Shown in pieces: positions 18,760 through 31,515 of a DNA stretch of 64,000 bases; the first letter of the stretch is position 1; each line of letters starts with the position of its first letter. The position numbers were made by a program, and so were the translations under genes. Source of the DNA: Symbiodinium natans (Eukaryota; Sar; Dinophyceae; Suessiales; Symbiodiniaceae); NCBI GenBank assembly GCA_905221605.1, contig CAJNDS010002301.1, forward strand, positions 1,964,192-2,028,191. Direction: 5' to 3'. The notes below the pieces were generated by a model, which saw only the letters and a list, made by a program, of their open reading frames with translations, was not told where the DNA came from and did not search any database.

Positions 18760-20000
18760 TGTGCTTTGTTAAGGGTTTAGGGTTTTTACCAGGGTTTCGG
18801 GGTTTAGGGTTTAGGGATTTGATTCAGGGATAGCACAGGGTGTACGGGTTAAGGGTTTATAGGGTCCATGCACTCTGCGCCCCGCGAACGGGGGCCTAAG
18901 GGCAGTTCAGGGTATCTCATCAGGGTACTTTGGGGGTGTGGGTGGGGTTGAAAGCTCAAGCTCCAAACCCCAAACCCCAAACCCCAAACCCTAAACCCTA
19001 AACCCTAAACCCTAAAAAGGGCCTACCAGGGTTTCGGATTGTGAAGGACGAGGGTTCAAAGGCCCAAGCATACTCAAATGCTACTACTCTAAGCTTTTTT
19101 CCCTAGTTTTGCCCCCAAACCCTAAACCATAAACCCTGAACCCTAAACCCAAAACCCTACACCCCAAGTGGATGTCAGAGGTGAGTTCCGTCTACCGCCG
19201 GAGGCTCCGGCCCACTCCACTCCGAGAACTGGCAGTCCTTGCAGTTTTGGGCTGGAGGGCTTAGGGGTTTAGGGTTTAGGGTTTGGGGTTTAGGGTATCC
19301 ATGAACCTACCAGTAGAGCTTAGGACTCTGAACCCCTTATACTACCAGTTCCCACACGGCCGAGCCTTACATCATATGGCAAGGAAGGTCGGCTCACCCA
19401 AAGCCCTGAACCCGGCAAAAAAAAAACTGTTTAGGGTTCAGGGTTTAGGTGTACCAGGCGCCAGGTGCATGATTGGCACCAGTGTGGAGGAGATCATACG
19501 TTCGGGTTTAGGAGTTGCGGCCCCTGGGCTTTGTGCAACCAAAAGGTTTAGGGTTTAGGGTTTAGGGTTTAGGGTTTAGGGTTTAGGGTTTAGGGTTTAG
19601 GGTTTAGGGTTTTAGGTTTTAGGGTTTAGGGTTTAGGGTTTAGAATATGATAATAAGGGCACCCTTTTTCGGGGTTGGCTAGTTTCTTGGCTGCACTTAA
19701 GAGGGTAGCTAAAAGCTAACTTTTAGCTGCCTTTATTAAGAAACCCAATAAACCAAACAAGGCTAAGGATCCAAAGTTACAGTAAAGCACCACAAAGCTT
19801 TATACGAGAACTTTGAACCAACAAAGGGAAAAGGGACCAAGCTTCAGGCCTTGCACAACATCGCACGCGCTGTGCGTGAAACCCTAAAGCGCCACTTGAC
19901 AGTGTCTGACCCCCAAATGCTACACACCCACCCTAAAACCCCCGAAAAGGGCCCTGAGTAGGAACCCTGAACCCTAAACCCTAAACCCTAAACCCTAAAC
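18760..20000. other. Spacer with M1 element and telomere-type blocks
   Basis: Apart from the 17-nt exon at 19.2 kb, this holds CCCTAAA blocks at 18,965-19,016, a TTTAGGG array at 19,545-19,642 and an M1 copy at 19,686-19,797. A plus-strand frame of about 90 codons at 19,283-19,558 is built from repeat sequence and rejected. Confidence 0.55.
19221..19237 (-). CDS. TSP1 micro-exon
   Basis: Seventeen bases between TGCAAG|GACTGC and CTCGGA|GTGGAG encode DCQFSE, the opening of a TSP1 repeat. The split GA|G codon joins the exon at 18,750 in frame. The exon could extend further upstream if another acceptor is used. At 17 nt it is short enough for gene finders to miss. Confidence 0.65.
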
Positions 20001-20264
20001 CCTAAACTCCTGCTCAGGCATGCTGGGCCCATTTGCTGGCACTGCCGCGCGGACATTCTCGAGGCTCGGCTTTGTCGAGCCCCTCTTCCGTCGGGTGTTT
20101 TGAGGGTCTTTTTGGGGTTAAAAATAAAAGTCTTCCAGGTTTAGGGCTTGGGGGTGTTTAGGGTCTGAAGGCTTTAGAGCTTTAAGGCCTAATGGTTTAC
20201 AGCTCTAAGGCTTAGTGGTTGAAAGGAGTCATGGGTTGAAACATAAGCCTGAACATATAAGATC

Positions 20265-20440
20265 CTGCTGGCTTCCAAACATGGACTGATGCGGTGGGCC
20301 AGGAGGTGACCCTGGAGATATATACACTGTGAAACCCTGGCCCCGGCCGAAAAGATGGGCTGGCCCGTTTCGCGGCTCATGGTGCGCAAAGGTGTTGGGA
20401 CGATTGAAAATGTACACGTCGCACGTCAAAGCTGCCAACC
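20265..20440 (-). CDS. Unrecognised exon
   Basis: Acceptor CTGTAG|GG, then an open minus frame of about 58 codons that includes CDVYIFNRPNTFAHHE and GRGQGFTVYISPGSPPG, ending at CAGCAG|GATC (GA donor, phase 0). It is one of the longest non-repeat coding stretches outside the ankyrin gene. It lies upstream in sense of the TSP1 exons and may be the N-terminal part of the same gene. The function is unknown. Confidence 0.55.
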
Positions 20441-20517
20441 CTACAGCAGAGAACGCTCCGAAACCCTAAACCCTAAACCCTAAGCCCTAAACCCTAAACT
20501 CCCTCAGCCAGCCCATC

Positions 20518-20567
20518 TGGGTAAACACAAAGGGCAGCCATGCACATGGTGGCGCATACAGCATGCC
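20518..20567 (-). CDS. Short unrecognised exon
   Basis: Enclosed by TTCAG|GGC and CCCA|GATGGG. Two frames are plausible: one reads MLYAPPCAWLPFVFT (hydrophobic), the other HAVCATMCMAALCVYP (cysteine-rich). The second joins more naturally to the exon at 21.0 kb. The frame is unresolved. Confidence 0.4.
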
Positions 20568-20974
20568 CTGAACCCTAAACCCCATGATGCCCTGCACAGG
20601 CGTCCTGAAATGCTACGTAACCCTAAACCCTAAACCCTAAACCCTAAACCCCAAGCAAATTTCTGCACTTCGGGATCTATCCACCTTTGTCTTTGTATAT
20701 ACCCGCAGAGGGCACCAGGCTTCTTTTTGTTGGGCTCAAGGGCCCTGAAGTGTTCAGGGCTCTCAGAGGTGCATGTGTAGATGTTCAAGGCATGCAGCAC
20801 GCCCCCCCCCCCCCCCCCCCCCAAAACTCAGCTACGAATTGCTCAAGAACCCCCCGCAAACAAAAATGATTAATAGTAATCCCTATATTCCCTTATAAGG
20901 TAGAATATTCTTTATTCTTTGGGAAGGGTTCCTAAGCAATTTGCAGTCAGTAGTGGGACGCAGTAGAGTGACGG

Positions 20975-21024
20975 CCGTGGCAAAGCTCACACCACTCCAC
21001 GGCGGCCGAGTTTGATCCATGGTC
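20975..21024 (-). CDS. Short cysteine-containing exon
   Basis: Acceptor ACGCAG|GAC, reading DHGSNSAAVEWCELCHG in phase 0, which matches the exit of the exon at 22,489-22,572. Donor uncertain (GC after CAC-G, or GT further on). An alternative frame begins with a methionine codon at 21,020 but has poorer third-position GC. Confidence 0.45.
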
Positions 21025-21860
21025 CTGCGTTGGGCTGCTGTAGGGTTTAGGGCTTAGGGCTTAGGGCTTAGGGCTTAGGGTTTAGGGTTAGGGTTCAGGG
21101 TTTTATATTCAGGAACTTGAAATCAGGGTTCCACAGTTTAGGCAACGAAGGATGTGATCTCAATTTTTTCCACAGGAACACACCATAACCCTAAACCTTA
21201 AATCCTCTACTTAACCCCATGACTTAACCCTCAACCACCCGGAAAAAGACCTGCAAGTGCCCACCCAAACGCAGCACCCCACCCTCAAGAGATTCAACCA
21301 CGGATCCTTCGTAGTAGGCCCTCAACCCTAAGCCCCTCCCCCCGAGGTACAAGTAGAGTCAGGAGTCAGAAAGGCTAAGTAAGGGGAAAATTCTACAACA
21401 AACCACCCTAGCTATACTTAGTACATGAAGCGTTGCCCCTCCTTGTAGGGAATTGGGGGGGGGGGGGGGGGTTGGGGGGGGGGGGGGGGGGGGGGCATGT
21501 TAGCAGTGTTTGCATGAACCCTTTTGGTTCGCAACCTAGGGTTTGGGGTTTAGGGTTTAGGGGTACGTAGTAGGGAACTAGGGAACTAGGGAAGTAAAGG
21601 GTTTAGGGTTTAGGGTCCTCCTACATGAAGTAGGATTGTTATTGATCATACACTCACCCATCACAGCAATATGGACCATACCTCATATGACTCATAAAGG
21701 GATGGTACAGGAACCCTTGTTAATGAACCAGCAAAGCAAGTAGGGGTTCTTCATCAAGCCCCCCCCCCCCCCCCCCCCCCAGTAGCCCTCGTTCAATGCG
21801 AGCCGAACCCTAACAAGGGCAAAGGGTGGCTTGTCGCTGGGGCGGGTGCTATGCATAAAA

Positions 21861-21892
<32 letters not shown>

Positions 21893-22488
21893 TATGTATT
21901 ACGTATGTATATGGAACCCACAACCTGGGCAGCCCTAAAACCCTCAAAGCTCAAACCCTAAAAATCCTAAAGCCCTAAAGCCCAAAAGCGAAAACCCTAA
22001 AACCCCAAACCCTAAAAGGCCCAAAAAACCAAAAACACCTAAAGCCCTAAAGCCCCTAACCCAAAAAGCATAAAAGCCCTAAAGCCACTAAACCCAACAA
22101 CCCCAAAACTAAAGACCTCAGACCCTGAACCCTAGAACCCAAACATCCCTAAACCCTACACCTGAGACCCTAAACCCTAAAGCTAATTTTTCCCTAAAAC
22201 ACCGAAGGCCCCAAATTCCCCAAAAGCCCCAAAACCCTGAAAGCCTAAAACCCACCCCAAAATCCCAAAAGCCCTAAAAGCCCTAAACCCCACAACCCTC
22301 AAACCCTGCCTAGAGCCAAGAATAACCTAGGAATGAAAAGGGCGCCCGTTTTGGTTTAAAGGGGCTTATAAGGGAGCCCAAACCCGAAAAAAAGGGAATA
22401 CGGGCCTACTCGGGTCCTAGCCCTAAACCCTAAACCCTAAATCCTAAACTCTAAACCCTAAGCCTACACATAAAATTCTTCCCCTGAC

Positions 22489-22572
22489 GTCCTCCGAGTC
22501 TGGTGCAGACCGGACGGTCGCCGCGCTACGGAAGCGGCTGATGGCTGTGGGGCCCTGACGGTGTTGGCCCAC
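22489..22572 (-). CDS. Unrecognised exon
   Basis: Acceptor GCCGCAG|GTG and donor GAC|GTCAGG enclose 28 codons in phase 0: VGQHRQGPTAISRFRSAATV and eight more, with high third-position GC. Phase agrees with the exon at 23,419-23,478. The flanks are CCCTAAA on the left and TTTAGGG on the right. Confidence 0.6.
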
Positions 22573-23418
22573 CTGCGGCTTTCAGGGTTTAGGGTTTAGG
22601 GCTTAGGGTTTGGGGATTTTGCCGGCAGCCTCCAAAGTCCGTTGCCCAAAAAGGGTTTAGGGGTTTGAGGGATCTTGTGGGATTCTGTGGGGTTTAGGGG
22701 GTTTTAGGGGATGTTAGGGACAGGGGCTTTTCGGGCTCTTTTTTGGGTGATTTTTCGTCGGGCTCTTGAGGCTCTATTGGAGCTTTTGGGGGGCTTCGGA
22801 GATTTTAGGGGCTTCAAGGCTCTTGTAAATAGGGGCTTCAGGGTTCAGGGTATTAGGGATCTCGGGGGTCTAGGGTTTTTTTTCGGGCTTTAGGGTTTAG
22901 GGGCATTTGGGCTTTAGGGTTTCAGGTTTTTGAGGGTTTAGGATTCCAGCCGGGCTAGGGAGGTTTAGGCTTTAGGGTTTAGGAGGGTCTTTGCGTCACA
23001 CACAAGCCGTCAATCTGCTAGACTCCAAGTGGAGCCTTTTTTTTGAGCGTCCCAGGACAGACTGTAAGCTGGGACTTCTGATAATCGTCAACTTTAAACC
23101 CCTAGGCTCAATATAGCCCAAGAACCTTTCCCTAAACCCTGAACCCTAAACCCTATACCCTAAACCCTAAACCCTGAACCCTAAACCCTAACCCTAAACC
23201 TCAGGCCTTGGGGCTCAGCCACCTTAAAGTAGGAGGCTTACTTGGAGGTTCATAAACCTTAGTAACTAAGTATAACTGTACTTATATAACTTATGACCCT
23301 CTTAGAAGCCCCTTAAGTGCCCTAATATGGTTATAAGGTACAGTTGTAAGTAACAGCTATAATTAGCTAATAAGTACCATGAACCTCCAAGTAGGGCAAG
23401 AGCCCATGAGTCCCCCAC

Positions 23419-23478
23419 CTTCAGGCGGTCGACCGCGGATTTGCCCTGGGCCGTGGTATCCTTGGCTGCGCCATGCAT
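23419..23478 (-). CDS. Unrecognised exon, possible gene start
   Basis: Twenty codons MHGAAKDTTAQGKSAVDRLK with a good donor AAG|GTGGGG. An in-frame stop lies just upstream, so the exon either begins with this methionine or at AAGCAG|AG. If it is a start codon, a new gene begins here. A family M3 element (23,240-23,392) lies directly downstream in the intron. Confidence 0.55.
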
Positions 23479-24094
23479 CTCTGCTTAGGGAGAGGTTTCA
23501 ACCTCGAGCTGCCGGTACCTGAACAAGATAAGGGGGGTTTAGGGTTTAGGGTTTAGGGTTTAGGGTTTAGGGTTTAGGGTTTAGGGTTTAGGGTCTAGGG
23601 TCTAGGGTTTAGGGTTTGAGAAAGGGTACCTTCTTGGGGTCCATATAAAAGCGGGATCCTACTACTTCTGGGCTCTCAGCTTAGGGGCCCCTTATTTGTC
23701 GTAAACCCGCAATCAGCGCACGACTCATCGGAAGTGGCTACCATGATGCTACGCCCTAAACCCTAAACCCTAAACCCTAAACCCTAAACCCTAAACCCTA
23801 AGTCCGGCAAATCTGGTGGCGAGATCAACCTACCCGAAGACCAGAGGCCCTGTACCCCTAGCCAGAGAAGCCCCAGACCCCAGACTCTAAACTCACAACT
23901 ACTCCAAACCCTATAGAAGCCCTAAACTAAACCCTAAACCCTAAACTCACAACTCCAACTCCTAGAAGCCCCCAAACCCTAGAAACCCCAGAGACCCCAG
24001 AAGCCCTAGAATCCTAAACCCTAAACCCTAAACCCTAAACCCTAAACCCTAAACCCTAAACCCTAAACCCTAAACCCTAAACCCTAAACCCTAC

Positions 24095-24205
24095 ATTCCG
24101 CTCTCAGAGTCGGAGATGATGGCGGCGGTCGCAGAGCGGATGTCGTCGAAGCTCAGGGGCGCGGAGGCGTACATCGAGTCGGAGCCAAGGGAGCCCACGG
24201 AGCGC
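24095..24205 (-). CDS. Ser/Asp-rich exon
   Basis: Acceptor AGAAAG|G (phase 2), then 36 codons including LGSDSMYASAPLSFDDIRSA and AIISDSESG, then AT|GTAGGG. Third-position GC is very high. A 100-bp CCCTAAA array lies on the left and a 75-bp TTTAGGG array on the right. The sequence looks like a disordered regulatory segment; no domain is recognised. Confidence 0.65.
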
Positions 24206-26001
24206 CTTTCTGTTTTGTAGGGGGATGACTGTTTAGGGTTTAGGGTTTAGGGTTTAGGGTTTAGGGTTTAGGGTTTAGGGTTTAGGGTTTAGGGTTTAGG
24301 GTTTAGGGTTTAGGGTGCTTGGCTGCACTTAGGAGGGGAACTATAAAATGATCTTTGGCTGCCTTGTTAAGAAACCCAGTGAGCCCAAAAAGGCTAAGGG
24401 TCTAAAGTTACAGTAAAGCACCACAAAGTCTGTAGGGGGACAGGATTATTGGGACACTTGGGGCTATAGACCCTCTCAATAAGGTCCCTGTTTTGATTAA
24501 GAGAGCCAGAAGAGGGTTCCGCTGGGTTCCCTTTTAAGGGCCCCCCCCCCCCCCCTTGTCCTACCTAGGACTCTGATGTTTAGAATACACCCCTTATAAT
24601 CAAGAAATTTATACCTTAAATCATGAGATACGGACCCTATAATGCCCCAAATATGGTTTAAGAGTACGTATGCCTTTCTCCGGTGTTTAGGTATAGCCCA
24701 GATAACTGTAGGTAGAGAGGGTCCCAGGCACCCCTTAGGCAGGGTTCAGTACGTACGTAGGGACTTGGGAACTCGGGTGTCGGGCGTAGGGTACCCTTAA
24801 ACTTATGTATCCCCCCCCCCCGGCCAAACCCTAAACCCTAAACACCCTAAACCCTAAACCCTAAACCCTAAACCCTAAACCCTAAACCCTAAACCCTAAC
24901 CCTAAACCCTAAACCCTAAACCCTAAACCCTAAACCCTAAACCCTAAACCCTAAACCCTAAACCCTAAACCCTCCATCCTCCCTTGGATCCCTATTGACA
25001 CGCTCTCCCCTGTGGTGTGGGTGTGGTTGGGGCTCCCGCGCCCTCCCCCTCTGGTGTGGGTGTGATTGGGGGGTTAGGGTTTGTGTTTAAGGTTCAAGGT
25101 TTAAGATTTAAGGTTTAAGGTTTAGGGTTTAGGGTTTATAGGGTTTAAGGTTTAAGGTTTATAAGGTTTAGGGTTTAGGGTTTAGGGTCTAAGGTTTAGG
25201 CCATTGGTGTGACGCCCGTGGTGTGACTGCGGGGTTGGGGTTAGGATTTGGAAATGAAGGTTTAAGAGACCGGCCCTACCCCTGCCCCCCCCCCCCCCCT
25301 CCCGGTGGTGTGGGTGTGGTTTTTGGGTTTAGGGTTTAAGGTTTAGGGTTTACATATATACGTTTAGGGTTTATAAGGTTTAGCCCCCCCCAGACTGTGC
25401 TGTGAATGGGGGGTTGGCATTTGGGGTTGAAGGTTTACGGTTCAGGTTAAGGCTTGGGGTTTCGAGTTTGGGTGGGGGGGGGGGGGGGGGGGGGCGCGGG
25501 CGGATAGTATGGTGGGTGGGGGGGGGGGGGTTCGGGCGAGGAGGGATACCTTGGGCGGGCCACGGGCTAAAGCCTAAGGACGGAAAGATCCTGAAATTCT
25601 CCCTAAACCCGAAACCCTCAGGCCCCGAATGCTCCCTTTTTCTGGCGTTTGAGGTTAAAGGCCTTGTTATAAACGGTCTTTGGGTCTTTGCGTGGGCTTA
25701 GACTGTGGGCTTCAGTTGAGGTTCAGGGTTTGGGGGGGTTCGAAACCCCTCTTGCCCTCATCTTCGGTGCTTCTCGGGAGTAACCTACCTACCCTCAAAC
25801 GAAGAACGACCCTAAACTCTGTAGCCCTAAACCCTAAACCTAAAACCCTAAACCCTAAACCCTTAGAGAGTGAAGCTCAGAAGGGTCCGGGGCTCTTCCG
25901 CAGCTCGGGAAGGGACTGCGTCTGCGCCGTCTTGCGCAAGCTTGGCTCGGACTTCTGCTTCGAGGCGTCCTTCGAATAGGGTTTAGGGTTTAGGGTTTAG
26001 G

Positions 26002-26175
26002 GTTTGGGGTTTGGGGTTTGGGGTTTGGGGTTTGGGGTTTGGGGTTTGGGGTTTGGGGTTTGGGGTTTGGGGTTTGGGGTTTGGGGTTTGGGGTTTGGGG
26101 TTTGGGGTTTGGGGTTTGGGGTTTTTGGGGTTTGGGGTTTGGGGTTTGGGGGGGGGGGGGGGGGGGGGGGGGGGG
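26002..26175. repeat. Homogeneous TTTGGGG array ending in a G homopolymer
   Basis: About 20 units of the variant heptamer TTTGGGG directly follow a few TTTAGGG units and lead into about 25 consecutive G. The variant is locally homogenised, not mixed at random with TTTAGGG. Confidence 0.95.
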
Positions 26176-26435
26176 AATTTAGGTTCCTTCGGTGTTGATT
26201 CATACTTTTCTGTGGTGTTTTGTCACTTTTTCTTTCTTTTGGAGGGGTTTAGGGGAATTAGGGTTTGAGGACCTGGTGGACATGTAGTGTTTGGGCTATC
26301 AAGGTATACTCGGCACCATGCACCCGAAAGCCGACATGACGCTACTCGTGGCGGGCCTAAAGTGTCCAGTTGTCATCCGGAGTCGGACATGGCTACCGTC
26401 CAAAGAGCCCCATACCACTTAATTAATGCATAAAT

Positions 26436-26539
26436 TTGGGATGTACCCCCTTATACTAATGAGTCCTTATAGGGATTATAATGCCCCGATTATAATCCCC
26501 ATTAAGGACTGTTAGTATAGGGGGGGGGAACATCCCAAC
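26436..26539. mobile_element. Inverted-repeat element, family M4
   Basis: The two ends are near-perfect inverted copies of about 35 bases beginning GGGATGT and followed by CCCCCTTATACTAA. Related copies lie at 43,171-43,269 and 52,520-52,599, with a partial one at 37,341-37,415. No coding capacity. Confidence 0.85.
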
Positions 26540-27116
26540 CTTAAATCAAATCGGGATCCTAATAAGGTCAAGGTGTTTTTTTTAATTGAGGCGTATTGGG
26601 CTCTCTGGCTACTACGGCAGCTGCAGATGTGGGCAGGATGCGTACATGGCCACCCCCACCTGGTTTCCATTCATGCGTCCTTTAGATGTGCATGTCGAGT
26701 CCTGTGCAAGAGACAATACTTACGGACGTTATTGGGGAAGGAAGAAGGCCCCTATAGCAGCACCATCGTTAAGTGCAGAGTCATGCTGTGCTGCATCACT
26801 CATCTGCTAGGAAACCCTGAAGCAACTGCTCCGTCGCTGCAGAGCTCTGTCCTGCAAAGCTCAAACCTTAAACTCCTGAACTCGTATCTCGCCCTAAACC
26901 CTAAACCCTAAACCCTAAACCCTAAACCCTAAACCTCAAATTCCTAAACGCCCTGTCATCTCCTGGGTTAAAACGAACCCTGTCGACTCCTGCCTGACAC
27001 ATCCTCTCACGACTTGCAGTGTAGGGCTGCTTAGGGTTTAGGGTTTAGGGTTTAGGGTATAAAGGGTTTAGGGTTTGGGGTTCAGGGTTTAGGGCTCAGG
27101 GTTTAGGGTTCAGGGT

Positions 27117-29951
27117 CTAGGGTGCACCCCGATCCTCGTCGCGTGGTGCCAACTGCGACCAGTTCGTGATGGTGTCGCGGTGGTTGTCGTTCCAGTTGCC
27201 GCGGCGCTGCCTCTTGCCTGGGTGCGGAGTTGTCACACAAACAGGAGGGAAAGAGCTCGAGCATTTGGACTACCTCATTGTGGCTACCTCAGACCTCGGA
27301 CCATCCTACAATGAAATCTGTTCCAAGCAACAAACTCAGCATAAGCAAACACAGACAAATGAATGACAAAAAAGGGGGCTCGAAGAGATAACATAGCCCT
27401 AAACCCTAAACCCTTAGCCGTAAACCCTAAACCCTAAACCCCAAACCCTAAACTCTAAACCCTAAACCCTAAACCCTATGACTCATGACGCCTCGTTGCT
27501 GAAAGATCCTACGGCGTCGTTCCAGAGAGCGCTGCGCTGCGCCCTCTCCTTGTGGCCCCGAGAGTTTGTCTAGGGTTTAGGGTTTAGGGTTTAGGGTTTA
27601 GGGTTTAGAGTTTAGGGTTTAGGGTTTGGAGCCCGTCGGCCCCCAGAGACTCCAGTACCCCTTGGTTAAGGAATATCCCTCAAGATATATATTAGGAAGC
27701 CTGTTACATCTTTACGGAAGATTCTTGAAGTAAGGAGTGTTGGAGTTGAACCCGAAACCCTAAACCCTAAACCCTAAACCCTAAACCCTAAACCCCAAAC
27801 CCTAAACCCAGCACCCTAAACCTAAACCCTAAATCCTGCAAAAAGTTTGCCAGACCCAGGAGTCGCCCTAGGGATAGGAAAGCCCTAAAAAACAGAATCA
27901 GGGTGCCCTTTCTTTGGTTCAAACGGCGCTTCTAAGTGAGCCGACAGCCTAAAAGCAGGGAAGGCGGGCCTGCTCTGGGGTCCTCACCGGAGGGTTCAGG
28001 AGGTCAGTGAATGCACACCCACTCTTGACACAAGCTTCCCGTTTGAACCCTCAACCCTAAACCCTCAACCCTAAACCCTAAACCCGAAACCCAAAACCCG
28101 AAACCCGAAACCCGAAACCCTAACCAGGGTACATATGGCAAGTTCTCCAAACGATGGTCCCTTTCCGGGTACCGACTCTCAGGCGCCCGCTCTTATTTGG
28201 GGTACCAAAAGGGACCCCTCATGTGGGTTTAGGGTTTAGGGTTTAGGGTTTAGGGTTTAGGGTTTAGGGTTTAGGGTTTAGGGAGAACTCACCATCTGTT
28301 GATTTCGGTAGGGCTGCAGAGGTTATAGGCAACAGGGCGTTTCGGGCTTATGGTAGCGGCTCATGAATCCAAGGGAGTAATTGTAGGGTTTAGGGTTTTG
28401 GGGGTCTAGCAAGTTGGGTCTTGAGCGTTTTGGGGGTGTAAGCGCGGGCTTAGGGTTCTACAGGGCTTCGCAGCAGGCTCAGGGTTTAGGGTCTGAAGCC
28501 CTAAACCCTAAACCCTACACCCTAAACCCAAAACCCTAAACCCTAAACCCAAAACCCAAAACCCTAAACCCGTCTCCTCGGCCAAGGCCGGCAGGGTCGT
28601 GCCATGCGGATCCGCGCTGTCTGGTGGACCAGATTGCAGTGCCGCCACTGCATCCCACTCCCCACGCACCGCATGCCGAAACCTCGGAGACGGAAGCTTT
28701 ATCAAAAGCAGTGGCTTCCCCCTTAGGCTCAAAGTAGCCCAAATACCTTTGAGAGGAACTGTTACCAAAAAAGGCATAATATGGGCCGAAAAACCTGAAC
28801 ATAGGAGTCCTGGGAGCTTTAGGGCTTGTAGGGCTTGGGATGCGAAAGGTTTAGCATTGAACGCGAATGGACTCCATGAATAAGCCCCGACGGACTCGAG
28901 ATCAAGGCCCGTGATCGCTAAGTCTATGTCTTAGGGAGGAGTTCAATTTCGGCCCTAACCCTAAACCCTAAACCCTAAAAACTCTAATCCCCAACCTTCC
29001 CGAAACCGTCAGCTTTCGTTAAGACGTACCACTACCAGGTTGACTGCTTAAGCCCATTCGTAAGCAAGATCGTTATTGATAACCCATATGGGGTTTCCGT
29101 ATCTATATTGTACTTCCTACAATTTGGGTCATCGTATTCAGGGGGGGGGGGTGCTTTCGATTGTTCTTTTTTTGGAGGGTTCTTAGAGTAGTAGCAGATT
29201 TCGGGACCAATTTGAGCCCATGGGTTTGCCAGGAACCGGATGGCTGCGTGGATGCGGAACTTCTCGGCTGAGTGGTCTGGCAGGCGCCTCGCGCGAGTCG
29301 GGCCGGCTAGAGGCTTCGGGTGTATAGGTTTCGGGTTCAGGTTTAGGGTTTAGGGTTTAGGGTTTAGGGTTTAGGGTTTAGGGTTTAGGGCTTAGGGTTT
29401 AGGGTTTAGGGTTTAGGGTATAGGGTTTAGGGTTTAGGGTTTCGGGTTTGAGGTTCAGGGTAAGGGTATATACCCTGTGCAACCTAGGGGCCCGTACTCT
29501 TCAGAACCATTTAAGGGACCAACTTAAGGGCCCATATCACTACCCTCAGAGCCTCAATTACAAACAAGGTACTTGGAGGTTCATGGGTAGTCATAAGTAC
29601 GGCTATAAGTACCTTAAAAAGTGTTACAAGTATAGGTGCCATACTTTCTAACCCTGCTTAGAACTACCCATGGACCTCAAACCCGAAACCCTAGCTAAAC
29701 CCTGAACCCTGAACCCTGAACCCTGAACCATGAACCCTAAACCCTAAACCCTAAACGCTAAACCCTAAACCCTAAACCCTAAACCTCCAAATATTAAATC
29801 GGTACCGAGCCTGGCCGAGGGTGGTCGCAGTGCTCCCTTGTCGGGGCGATCCATCACCGTCCTCCGCTTTGAAGGCACCTTGCCGAGCAGTTGAGAGGAC
29901 TTTGGGTTTAGGGTTTAGGGTTTAGGGTTTAGGGTTTAGGGTTTAGGGTTT

Positions 29952-29983
<32 letters not shown>

Positions 29984-31198
29984 GACTTGGGGCTTGGGAT
30001 GGCAGATTCTGCGGCTTCCAATAGGGCCGGCTTTTGCCCTCTAACAGTTTCCTGAAGCGGGTCCGCCAACCCAAGGGCACAAGGTTATGGGTTCGATGAC
30101 ACTAGTAACCACGGGTTTAGGGTTTAGGGTTGAGGGGTTAGGACTATAGTGCTAGTACCATTGTTCGTCTCAGTAGGAGTATGAGCTAAAGTACCGGTAT
30201 GACAAGTAGTAGTGCCGGTACTGGTGCGCTGTTTCGTATCGGTATTTGGATTCGTTTTCGTGGAAACTACACACAATCTCGTTATCACAAAATCATCACT
30301 AGAAACCCTAAACCCCAAGCACTAAACCCAAAACCCTAAAGCCTTAACCTAAACCCTGAACCCTAAGCGGTGGGATCGTGGGACCAGAGGAGCAGGGGGG
30401 ATCAAAGGACCCGGCGCTGACCCTAAAGCCCTAAAGCCCCATAAACCCTAAACGGGAAACAAAAACAAGGGTTTAGGGTTTAGGGTTTAGGCTTTAAAAT
30501 TTAAAATCTAAAGAATGAGGGTCTGGAATGGCCCTTAAAACCAGCAAAAAAAACTTACTCAATGAGGGACAACATCAAATATCCTAAAGGGCCTACCGCA
30601 GGAGAATTCGGGTGTTCCTCTGAGGCCCTAGACCACAAAGCCTGGAAGGGTAAAACAGGCGAAGCCCTAAACCCAAAACCCTAAACCCCAAACCCCAAAC
30701 CCTAAACACCCAGCCCTAAGTGTAAGGGTCAAACAGGGGAATGAGGGTATTACTAGGCCTAAAAACCTAAACCCTAAACCCCCTTGAGTTGCCTTCTCCA
30801 CCTGCTTAGAGCCCATGCGCGAGTTCTGCGAATCCCCATCTCCTGTTGGGAGGGGGCGGGGGGGGCGGGGTGGGGGAGTAGGGTTTAGGGGTTTAGGGTT
30901 TAGGGTTTACGGTGTAGGGTTTAGGGTTTAGGGTTTAGGGTTTAGGGTTTTAGGGCTTCGGGTTTAGGGTTTCGGGCGGGTCATGTGAGGTCGAGGATTG
31001 GCACTGAAGATGCAGCCTTAGGGACCAGAGCCTAACAACAACTCAGCCCCTAACCCTAACTAACCCTAAACCCTAAACCCTAAACCCTAAACCCTAAACC
31101 CTAAACCCTAAACCCTAAACCCTAAACCTCCTCCGTGGGCTCCGTGCTCTCCTCCTCCGGCCAGCATTGCAGCGGTCCGCAGCAGGTTCCACTCAGGC
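27117..31198 (-). CDS. Gene with one ankyrin-like repeat, 3' part (five exons)
   Basis: Exons 31,198-31,128; 29,878-29,811; 28,682-28,577; 27,548-about 27,492; 27,217-27,117. Phases agree at the first three joins; the last needs a different donor in the fourth exon (A|GCAACG near 27,499). Key residues in order: CCGPLQCWPEEESTEPTEE; VPSKRRTVMDRPDKGAL; FRHAVRGEWDAVAALQSG then DPHGTTLPALAE (ankyrin-like); ERAQRSALWNDAVGSFSNE; KRQRRGNWNDNHRDTITNWS. The last exon stops at TAG within a CCCTAG repeat unit. Donors are mostly GC or GA. The first exons (toward 32.4 kb) were not found. Ankyrin repeats suggest protein binding; no enzyme domain is seen. Confidence 0.6.
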
Positions 31199-31394
31199 CT
31201 CCGCGGGTGTAACTCTTGCCACCCCAAAACCCTAAACCCGGTTTGGGGTTTAGGGTTTAGGGTTTAGGGTTTAGGGTTTAGGGTTTAGGGTTTAGGGTTT
31301 AGGGTTTAGGGAAACCCTAAATCCTAAACCCTAAACCCTGAACCCTGAACCCTGAACCCTGAACCCTGAACCCTAAACCCTAAACCCTGACCCT

Positions 31395-31515
31395 TAAGGT
31401 TGTACCCTTAGGTTTTTTTGACTCTTTTCTAAGACCCCTGAGGCAGTTCAAGGGCCATACTAGGCGTAAATTTAGGGGAACCTGTATAGGTTCAACCTCA
31501 GGGGTACGAGCCTCC
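31395..31515. mobile_element. Dispersed element, related to 48,362-48,485
   Basis: Shares AAGGGCCAT, GGGGAACCT and GGTACGAG segments in the same order with 48,362-48,485. The ends are weak inverted repeats (AGGTTGTACCC / GGGGTACGAGCCT). Confidence 0.55.

Larger units (their letters stand above)
24230..26900. other. Repeat-rich stretch, mostly without recognised exons
   Basis: TTTAGGG array 24,230-24,316; M1 copy 24,318-24,428; C run 24,541-24,556; CCCTAAA array 24,822-24,970; degenerate TTTAAGG repeats 25,075-25,200; G runs at 25,471-25,495 and 25,518-25,532; TTTGGGG array 26,002-26,150 followed by a G run to 26,175; M4 element 26,436-26,539. The non-repeat part 26,580-26,870 is open on both strands and might hold one exon, but frame and strand could not be decided. 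Confidence 0.55.

Noticed and set aside
20991-21020. Gene start at 21,020 (MDQTRPPWSG)
   Set aside because: Poorer third-position GC than the overlapping frame that joins in phase to the exon at 22.5 kb; not enough to call a start.
26002-26150. CRISPR-like array (regular short repeats)
   Set aside because: The repeats are contiguous heptamers without spacers; eukaryotic context.
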